DNA of 6,533 nt, from assembly GCA_018896395.1 (NCBI GenBank), contig JAHIMN010000304.1, positions 1 through 6,533 on the forward strand, read 5' to 3'. Every line of letters begins with the position of its first letter. The first letter of the stretch is position 1. A program made the translations under genes and the position numbers. The notes below the pieces were generated by a model. The model ran no database searches. It saw only the letters and a program-made list of their open reading frames with translations, and had not been told where the DNA came from. Positions 1 through 4,665 of the stretch are shown piece after piece. Source of the DNA: Verrucomicrobiota bacterium. GTDB lineage: Bacteria > Verrucomicrobiota > Kiritimatiellia > JAAZAB01.

Positions 1-16
1 CATTAACATTTCCAAC

Positions 17-40
17 TTGCAACCCGGAGTTGTAACCCGG
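17..40. repeat. Imperfect 11-bp direct repeat, TTGYAACCCGG
   Basis: TTGCAACCCGG at 17-27 recurs as TTGTAACCCGG at 30-40, with one mismatch and a 13-nt period. Related fragments lie nearby: CAACTTGC at 13-20, and GTAAGTTGC at 261-269 just before gatB, whose reverse complement resembles it. This looks like a remnant of a simple-sequence family built from AACTTGC-like words. No coding frame is convincing here. The function is unknown. Confidence 0.55.
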
Positions 41-49
41 TGATGAAAA

Positions 50-79
50 TTGAGCGCATTTGGGATTACTCAGTATGAA
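50..79 (+). promoter_or_regulatory. Weak candidate sigma70-type promoter upstream of gatB
   Basis: TTGAGC (50-55) and TATGAA (74-79) are separated by 18 nt, and each matches four of six consensus positions. Initiation would fall near position 86, giving a leader that carries the whole heptamer array before gatB. A match this weak is expected by chance, and gatB could instead be transcribed from a gene upstream of the window. Confidence 0.18.
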
Positions 80-93
80 AGCCGGTTCGGCGG

Positions 94-205
94 CGGAAAC
101 CGGACGACGGATGATGGACGACGGAAGCCTGAAGACAGACGCCGGATGCCAGACGCCAGATGACGGACGACGGACAACGGACGACAGATGACGGACGGCA
201 GATTT
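94..205. repeat. Degenerate 7-nt tandem repeat array (about 16 units, YRGAYGA type)
   Basis: The tract divides into sixteen consecutive 7-nt words in one register: CGGAAAC, CGGACGA, CGGATGA, TGGACGA, CGGAAGC, CTGAAGA, CAGACGC, CGGATGC, CAGACGC, CAGATGA, CGGACGA, CGGACAA, CGGACGA, CAGATGA, CGGACGG, CAGATTT. Nearly all keep G at position 3 and A at position 4, with pyrimidine or purine preferences elsewhere. There are no unique spacers, so it is not a CRISPR array. Because 21 nt equals three repeats and seven codons, any frame read through it gives a repetitive pseudo-peptide, which is an artefact. Units differ from their neighbours, so the array is old or is maintained by something other than simple recent slippage. 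Confidence 0.85.
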
Positions 206-226
206 GTGGCGATAATCAGCGGTTTC

Positions 227-250
227 AACCGTGAACCGTGAACCGTGAAC
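227..250. repeat. Perfect 7-nt tandem repeat, AACCGTG x3 plus AAC
   Basis: AACCGTG occurs at 227-233, 234-240 and 241-247, followed by AAC. The preceding word CGGTTTC (220-226) keeps the same register, and its CGGTT can pair with AACCG at 227-231 across a 2-nt gap. The array ends 22 nt before the gatB start, so it lies in the gatB leader. It contains an in-frame GTG (245) that could be mistaken for the gatB start. Confidence 0.85.
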
Positions 251-271
251 CTGACAACCTGTAAGTTGCTC

Positions 272-1696
272 ATGAACTACCTTACCACCATCGGCCTGGA
301 AGTGCATGTCCAGTTGCAGACGCGGACCAAGATGTTCTGCGCCTGCCGGACCGACTTTGGTGCGGCGCCCAACACGCAGGTCTGCCCGGTCTGCCTGGGG
401 TATCCCGGGGCCCTGCCGGTCATCAACCAGGAAGCCATTCGCCTGACAGTCATGACGGGGCTCATGGTGGGCTCGCGCATCAATCCGCAGAGCAAGTTCG
501 ACCGTAAAAACTATTTCTACCCGGACATGCCGAAAAATTATCAGATTACCCAGTTCGACCAGCCCTTGTGCCTCGGCGGCGCGGTGGAGATTGACTGCCA
601 GGGGCAATCCCGGACGGTCCGTCTGACCCGTATTCACCTGGAGGAGGACGTCGGCAAGAACATGCACGTCCGCGACCAGAGCCGGGTGGATTTCAACCGC
701 GCGGGCCATCCGCTGATGGAAATTGTGACCGAGCCCGACATGCATTCGCCGGAGGAGGCCTTTGCCTTCCTGCTGGCCTTGAAGCAGATCCTGGTTTACG
801 GCCTGATCAGCCCGTGCAATCTGGAAGAGGGCAATATGCGTTGTGACGTCAACTGCAGTGTGCGGCCGGAAGCTCAGGCCACGCTCGGTACCAAAACCGA
901 GATCAAGAACATGAACACCTTCAAGGGCGTGTACCAGGCCCTCACGTACGAGCTCCAGCGGCAGGTCGCCGCGCTCGCCGCCGGCGGTGTGATTCCGCAG
1001 GAAACGCGTCGCTTTGACACCGACCGGGGGGTGACCGAAACCATGCGTACCAAGGAGGATGCCCACGACTATCGCTATTTTCCCGATCCCGACCTGATGC
1101 CGGTGGCGCTTGCGGCCGAACAGATCAAGGCATGGGAAGGCATGTTGCCGGAATTGCCCCGTCAGCGTTGCGAGCGGCTGGAGCGTGAATACGCTCTGCC
1201 GGCCTATGATGCCAAGGTGCTCTCCGCGGATAAGTACGTGGCGGATTTCTTCGAGGAAGCGGCGCGCGGAGCGGCCAATCCCAAAACCGTTTCCAACTGG
1301 ATTATGACGGAAATGATGCACTTGCTGACGGAGAAGGAACTTGAGATTCGGCAGGTCAGGATCACGCCCCAGGCGCTCTCCCGCTTGATCAAACTGGTCG
1401 AGTCCCATGCGATAAACGGCGCCGCGGCCAAGACCATCTTTGCGATCCTGTTTGACAAGGGCGGCGATCCCGCCGAGCTGGTCGGTCAACTGGGACTGGC
1501 GCAGGTGAGCGACACTCCGACGTTGAAAGCCCTGGTGCGCCAGGCCATTGACAGCAATCCCAAGTCGGCGGCCGATTACAGGTCCGGCAAGGAAGCCGCG
1601 TTCAAGTTCCTGATGGGCCAGGTCATGCGTCTTAGTAAAGGCAAAGCCAATCCGCAGAAGGTACAGGACTTGCTGAAGAAGCAATTAAGTGTATAA
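272..1696 (+). CDS. gatB: Aspartyl/glutamyl-tRNA(Asn/Gln) amidotransferase subunit B
   Basis: GatB is the kinase and tRNA-binding subunit of the cytoplasmic GatCAB complex. It activates the side-chain carboxylate of Glu-tRNA(Gln) or Asp-tRNA(Asn) with ATP, so that ammonia from GatA can amidate it. The 474-residue product has the family length. It begins with GLEVHVQL (8-15) and has a probable zinc site of C23, C25, C38 and C41. Also visible are FDRKNYFYPDMPKNYQ (76-91), HLEEDVGKN (122-130), the DFNRAG/PLMEIVTEPD block (140-156), GNMRCDVNCSVRP (187-199) and KEDAHDYRYFPDPDL (261-275). The C-terminal GatB/YqeY-type helical domain ends with DYRSGKEAAFKFLMGQVM and KGKANP. ATG 272 is preferred because family homology starts there. 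The GTG at 245, nine codons earlier, lies in the AACCGTG repeat and would add an unrelated MNLTTCKLL tail. No good Shine-Dalgarno precedes 272. gatA and gatC are not in the window. Confidence 0.97.
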   Translation: MNYLTTIGLEVHVQLQTRTKMFCACRTDFGAAPNTQVCPVCLGYPGALPVINQEAIRLTVMTGLMVGSRINPQSKFDRKNYFYPDMPKNYQITQFDQPLCLGGAVEIDCQGQSRTVRLTRIHLEEDVGKNMHVRDQSRVDFNRAGHPLMEIVTEPDMHSPEEAFAFLLALKQILVYGLISPCNLEEGNMRCDVNCSVRPEAQATLGTKTEIKNMNTFKGVYQALTYELQRQVAALAAGGVIPQETRRFDTDRGVTETMRTKEDAHDYRYFPDPDLMPVALAAEQIKAWEGMLPELPRQRCERLEREYALPAYDAKVLSADKYVADFFEEAARGAANPKTVSNWIMTEMMHLLTEKELEIRQVRITPQALSRLIKLVESHAINGAAAKTIFAILFDKGGDPAELVGQLGLAQVSDTPTLKALVRQAIDSNPKSAADYRSGKEAAFKFLMGQVMRLSKGKANPQKVQDLLKKQLSV

Positions 1697-1697
1697 T
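1670..1697 (+). promoter_or_regulatory. Candidate promoter for the pilus-motor operon, overlapping the gatB stop
   Basis: A perfect TATAAT lies at 1692-1697, overlapping the gatB TAA (1694-1696). TTGCTG (1670-1675) sits 16 nt upstream as a three-of-six -35. Initiation would fall near 1704, right at the start of the heptamer array, giving a leader of about 150 nt before the first pilB-like gene. The -10 is good and the -35 is weak. A chance TATAAT cannot be excluded, because GTATAA is fixed here by the last sense codon and the stop. Confidence 0.35.
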
Positions 1698-1712
1698 GCC
1701 CAGAGTACAGAA

Positions 1713-1740
1713 ATCAGAAGTCAGTAGTCAGGATTCAGAA
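1713..1740. repeat. Heptamer array, NTCAGNA x4 (left arm of inverted pair)
   Basis: Four consecutive 7-nt words ATCAGAA, GTCAGTA, GTCAGGA and TTCAGAA share a TCAG core, preceded by a degraded GTACAGAA (1705-1712). The same word type reappears after the last gene (6393-6420) and, in reverse complement, at 1783-1817. The array lies 17 nt after the gatB stop, in the gap before the pilus cluster. Confidence 0.85.
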
Positions 1741-1752
1741 TATATACGCTTA

Positions 1753-1768
1753 ACAACATGATTGTTGT
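1753..1768 (+). other. Perfect 6-bp hairpin with TGAT loop
   Basis: ACAACA (1753-1758), TGAT and TGTTGT (1763-1768) form a perfect small hairpin. It lies centrally between the two opposed heptamer arrays and so would cap the larger stem they could form. There is no T-run after it, so it is not a standard intrinsic terminator. As DNA it could equally be a dyad operator. Confidence 0.45.
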
Positions 1769-1782
1769 CAGATTTGCATTTA

Positions 1783-1817
1783 TTCTGAATTCTGTCTCCT
1801 GAATCCTGAATTCTGGC
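1783..1817. repeat. Heptamer array, TYCTGAA x5 (right arm of inverted pair)
   Basis: Five consecutive 7-nt words TTCTGAA, TTCTGTC, TCCTGAA, TCCTGAA and TTCTGGC are the reverse complement of the TCAGA-type words at 1713-1740. The innermost 10 bases of the two arms pair perfectly (1733-1742 with 1781-1790). Over the four facing heptamers 22 of 28 positions are Watson-Crick pairs and one more is G-U. The array ends 40 nt before the pilB-like start codon. Confidence 0.85.
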
Positions 1818-1857
1818 AAAACGTAAGTTTTGCAATTGATTCGATTGTGTGTGTTCC

Positions 1858-2589
1858 ATGACTGCCAATGATGATTATATCATAGAGATCCTCAAGGATG
1901 TCGGGTTGATCAAGCCCGAGCAGATTGAGGCAGCCAAAGCCGCGGCCGGCGGCCGACACCAAAGCATTCTGGACGTGCTGGTCGAGCAGGGGATCATCTC
2001 CAAGCTGGAGGTGCTGAAGACCGTGGCCATGCAGTTGGGCATGGATGTAATCGTGCTGGCCGACCATGAAATTCCCCAGGAAGTGATCCAGCAGGTGCCG
2101 GCGGCCATTGCCCGCCGGTATAAAGTGGTGCCCGTCTTTGACAGCGAAAACACGCTCAGCGTGGCCCTGAGTGATCCCCTGAATATTGAGACCCTGGATA
2201 GCCTGCGCTATCTGCTTAAGCGCAACGTGGACGGCGTTGTGGCTGCGGACGAGGAAATCAGCGAGGCGCTGGACAAGTATTACGGTCGCGCCGAAAAATC
2301 CATTGAGGAACTGCTGCAGAACCCCAACCAGTCAGCGGATGCTCAAGTGCGCATGGACGATATGGCGGATGAAACGGTGGCCACGGACGTGGATGCGCCG
2401 ATCATCAAGCTGGTCAGCCTGATCATCATGGAGGCCCAGCGCAGTCGGGCATCCGATATTCACGTCGAGCCGCTCGAAACGCGCTTCCGCATTCGCTACC
2501 GTATTGACGGCGTTTTGCGCGAAATGGAACCCCCCCCAAGCGTCTGCAGGCCGCGATCCTCAGCCGCATCAAGCTCATGGCGGGCATGA
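1858..2589 (+). CDS. PilB/GspE-family ATPase 1, N-terminal part (frame broken at a C8 run)
   Basis: This is the N-terminal portion of a type IV pilus assembly / type II secretion ATPase, a hexameric inner-membrane-associated motor that drives pilin polymerisation. As written it gives 243 residues. Residues 1-145 match the GspE/MshE N-terminal domain, including VALSDPLNIETLDSLRY and the end EEISEALDKYYG. An acidic linker follows (about 146-178), then the start of the second N-terminal domain with ASDIHVEPLETRFRIRYRIDGVLREMEPPP. After 2535 the frame is lost, and the last 17 or so residues are arginine- and serine-rich nonsense ending at TGA 2587-2589. One more C in the 2530-2537 run would join this frame to 2577-3554 and restore a 565-residue protein, close to the 569 residues of the paralogue at 4666. 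ATG 1858 is chosen over GTG 1849, but neither has a visible Shine-Dalgarno. The R-L-G residues typical of c-di-GMP-binding MshE N-domains are not evident. Confidence 0.85.
   Translation: MTANDDYIIEILKDVGLIKPEQIEAAKAAAGGRHQSILDVLVEQGIISKLEVLKTVAMQLGMDVIVLADHEIPQEVIQQVPAAIARRYKVVPVFDSENTLSVALSDPLNIETLDSLRYLLKRNVDGVVAADEEISEALDKYYGRAEKSIEELLQNPNQSADAQVRMDDMADETVATDVDAPIIKLVSLIIMEAQRSRASDIHVEPLETRFRIRYRIDGVLREMEPPPSVCRPRSSAASSSWRA
2530..2537 (+). other. C8 homopolymer: frameshift site in the first pilB-like gene
   Basis: The reading frame before this run and the one after it differ by one base (a -1 shift). With nine Cs the text would read EMEPPPKRLQAAILSRIKLM, which aligns with EMSPPPRRLALPVISRIKVM of the second pilB-like gene. 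There, the corresponding C7 run (5362-5368) is in frame. The 0-frame heptamer C CCC CCA would also permit a -1 slip giving the same protein. A sequencing or assembly indel is the simplest explanation. Natural phase variation, transcriptional slippage or real gene decay are the alternatives. Confidence 0.9.
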
Positions 2590-3554
2590 AGCTCTCCGAA
2601 AAACGGGTGCCCCAGGATGGCCGCATCCAGATCACCGTGGCCGGCGAAGACCTGGATCTCCGCGTATCCACCGTGCCGTCCTCCCACGGCGAGAGCATCG
2701 TCATGCGTATTCTCAACAAGCAAAGCCTCCTGCTCGGCCTGCCCAAACTGGGTCTGTTCGCCGACGATCAGCAGATCTTTGAGCGCCTGATCGCCATGCC
2801 CGACGGTATTCTACTGCTGACCGGTCCGACCGGGTCAGGCAAGACCACGACGCTGTATGCCTGCCTCAATCACTTGAACCGGCCCGATCGCAAAATCATC
2901 ACGGTGGAGGACCCGGTCGAATACCGGATTTCCGGCATCAACCAGGTGCAGGTGCGTGAAGACATAGGGCTTACCTTCCCGGCGGTCCTGCGCTCCATTC
3001 TGCGTCAGGCGCCCAACATCATCATGGTGGGCGAAATTCGCGACTTCGAGACGGCGGAAATTGCCGTCAACGCCTCGCTGACCGGCCACTTAGTGTTCAG
3101 CACACTGCACACGAACGACGCCCCCAGCGCCATCCCGCGGCTCATGGATATCGGGGTTAAGCCGTTCCTGCTGGCGTCTTCCATCCGGGCAACGATTGCC
3201 CAGCGCCTGGTGCGCGTGATCTGCGAGAAGTGCGCGGCGCCCTACACGCCCACGGAACAGGAGATCGGCCTGCTGGGCAATGCCGCCATCCAGTTCAAGG
3301 ACGTCAAGCTACTCAAGGGCAAGGGGTGTGCCGCCTGCGGGCAGACGGGCTATCGCGGGCGCAAGGGCCTTTATGAAATTTTTTTGATTAACGACGAAGT
3401 GCGCGAAATGATCTATAATAAAACCCCGCTGGTTGAACTGCGCGCCCGGGCACGGGAGTTGGGCATGCGGACCTTGCGTGAGGATGGCCTGCGCAAGGTG
3501 GTATCCGGCATTACAACCCTGGAGGAAGTGCTCTGCGCGACGATGGGAGACTAA
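2577..3554 (+). CDS. PilB/GspE-family ATPase 1, C-terminal catalytic part
   Basis: This is the continuation of the broken gene and carries its ATPase core. Real family homology begins earlier in this frame, at KRLQAAILSRIKL just after the C8 run, so ATG 2577 (residue 241 of the reconstructed protein) is unlikely to be the natural start. Reconstructed numbering gives Walker A GPTGSGKT at 323-330, the Asp box VEDPVEY at 350-356, IIMVGEIRD (Walker B) at 388-396 and the His box TGHLVFSTLHT at 409-419. A zinc tetracysteine has C456, C459, C491 and C494, with 31 residues between the two CxxC pairs. All catalytic elements look intact, but the usual RQDPD before Walker B is RQAPN (383-387). The out-of-frame TGA at 2587-2589 overlaps an in-frame ATG at 2586 as ATGA, which could in principle allow re-initiation. 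The end is 6 nt before pilT. Confidence 0.88.
   Translation: MAGMKLSEKRVPQDGRIQITVAGEDLDLRVSTVPSSHGESIVMRILNKQSLLLGLPKLGLFADDQQIFERLIAMPDGILLLTGPTGSGKTTTLYACLNHLNRPDRKIITVEDPVEYRISGINQVQVREDIGLTFPAVLRSILRQAPNIIMVGEIRDFETAEIAVNASLTGHLVFSTLHTNDAPSAIPRLMDIGVKPFLLASSIRATIAQRLVRVICEKCAAPYTPTEQEIGLLGNAAIQFKDVKLLKGKGCAACGQTGYRGRKGLYEIFLINDEVREMIYNKTPLVELRARARELGMRTLREDGLRKVVSGITTLEEVLCATMGD
3545..3550 (+). promoter_or_regulatory. Ribosome binding site for pilT inside the end of the first pilB-like gene
   Basis: GGGAGA ends 10 nt before ATG 3561 and lies within the last codons of the upstream gene, whose stop is at 3552-3554. This supports ATG 3561 over the later in-frame ATGs at 3567 and 3588. It also suggests that translation of pilT is coupled to that of the upstream gene. 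Confidence 0.6.
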
Positions 3555-3560
3555 TTCACC

Positions 3561-4655
3561 ATGACCATGACACCCAATAAAATCGGTATGAACGAACTGT
3601 TGGAGTCTGAGGTGGGCGAAGGCGCCTCCGACCTGCACCTGACCGTCGGCCTGCCGCCCATGTTGCGCATCAATGGCAGCTTACAACCCCTGGATTGCGG
3701 GCCGCTGATGCCGGAGGACACCGAGCGGCTGATGAAAAGCATCACTTCCGAAAGCTACCAGCAGAAAATCCGCGAGATCGGCGGATGCGATTTCGGGTTC
3801 AGTTTTGGCGACAAGGCGCGCTTCCGTGTCAGTGTCTTCAAGCAGAAAGGCCATGTTGGAATGGCGCTCCGGCAGATTCCCTGCAAACTGGTCACCCTGG
3901 ATGAGATCGGGCTCCCGGCGCAGGTCAAGGATATGTTATATCGTCCGCGCGGCTTGATCCTGGTAACCGGCCCGACCGGGAGCGGCAAAACCACGACCCT
4001 GGCCAGCATGATCAACCTGATCAATATCGAGCGGGACTGTCATATTATCACCATCGAGGATCCGATCGAATATTACCACGAGCACAAGCGTTCGATCATC
4101 ACCCAGCGCGAGATCGGCGTGGACGTGCCCAATTTCAAGGAGGCCTTGCGCCGGGCGCTCCGCCAGGATCCGGACGTCATTCTCGTGGGCGAAATGCGCG
4201 ACCTGGAAACCATGGAAGCGGCCATTACGGCCGCGGAAACCGGCCATCTCGTGATGGCCACGCTGCACACGACCGGCGCCGCGCGCACGGTGGACCGCAT
4301 CGTGGACGCGTTTCCGACGAACCAGCAGGAGCAAATCCGCACGCAACTGGCCTCCAGCATTATCGCGGTGGTCTCGCAACTGCTCATCGTGCGGCAGGAC
4401 CATCCCGGCCGCGTGGCGGCCTTTGAGATCATGATCACAACGCCTTCAATTCAGAACCTGATCCGGGACAACAAGAGCTTTCGGATCACCTCGGACATTC
4501 AAACCGGCGCCAAGTGGGGGATGATTACCCTGGATGCCCACCTGATGTTTCTCTATGAAAAGGGCATTATCAGCTACGAAAACCTGATTACCAAGGCCCA
4601 GGACCCGGATTCCATCGTCGAAAAACTGAGGACGGGTTCCGTCAAACATAAGTAA
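3561..4655 (+). CDS. pilT: Type IV pilus twitching motility / retraction ATPase PilT
   Basis: PilT is the hexameric cytoplasmic motor that depolymerises type IV pili and powers twitching, surface sensing and DNA uptake. The 364-residue product has the PilT layout. An N-terminal PAS-like domain contains ASDLHLTVGLPPMLRINGSL (about 22-41). Walker A GPTGSGKT is at 137-144 (K143), the Asp box TIEDPIEY at 164-171, DPDVILVGEMRD (Walker B, E211) at 203-214 and the His box TGHLVMATLHT at 227-237. The C-terminal SIQNLIRD (296-303) corresponds to the AIRNLIRE motif needed for retraction, and TGAKWGMITLD (315-325) follows it. It lacks the GspE N-terminal domain and the zinc tetracysteine, which separates it from the two PilB-like neighbours. 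GEMRD in place of GEIRD is also typical of PilT. A PilU-type paralogue is possible, but no other PilT is in view for comparison. It has short gaps on both sides and is clearly part of the operon. Confidence 0.95.
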   Translation: MTMTPNKIGMNELLESEVGEGASDLHLTVGLPPMLRINGSLQPLDCGPLMPEDTERLMKSITSESYQQKIREIGGCDFGFSFGDKARFRVSVFKQKGHVGMALRQIPCKLVTLDEIGLPAQVKDMLYRPRGLILVTGPTGSGKTTTLASMINLINIERDCHIITIEDPIEYYHEHKRSIITQREIGVDVPNFKEALRRALRQDPDVILVGEMRDLETMEAAITAAETGHLVMATLHTTGAARTVDRIVDAFPTNQQEQIRTQLASSIIAVVSQLLIVRQDHPGRVAAFEIMITTPSIQNLIRDNKSFRITSDIQTGAKWGMITLDAHLMFLYEKGIISYENLITKAQDPDSIVEKLRTGSVKHK

Positions 4656-4658
4656 GGA
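4653..4658 (+). promoter_or_regulatory. Ribosome binding site overlapping the pilT stop codon
   Basis: TAAGGA includes the pilT stop TAA (4653-4655) and ends 7 nt before ATG 4666, an ideal Shine-Dalgarno distance. It fixes the start of the downstream pilB-like gene and indicates coupled translation. It is the clearest ribosome binding site in the window. Confidence 0.75.
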
Positions 4659-4665
4659 TTTAGTT

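Noticed and set aside
94..205. CRISPR-like array
   Set aside because: Units are contiguous 7-mers with no unique spacers and no cas genes nearby.
245..271. GTG 245 as the gatB start
   Set aside because: The extra nine residues come from the AACCGTG repeat and do not match the GatB N-terminus, which begins at the ATG at 272.
70..273. Minus-strand frame encoding a repetitive Arg/Ser/Val-rich 67-residue peptide
   Set aside because: The peptide is only the translation of the 7-nt repeat array, whose 21-nt beat gives a 7-residue pseudo-repeat. There is no ribosome binding site or family resemblance.
1753..1768. Intrinsic terminator for gatB
   Set aside because: The hairpin is AT-rich and has no T-run after it. 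No other classic intrinsic terminator was seen in the gap.
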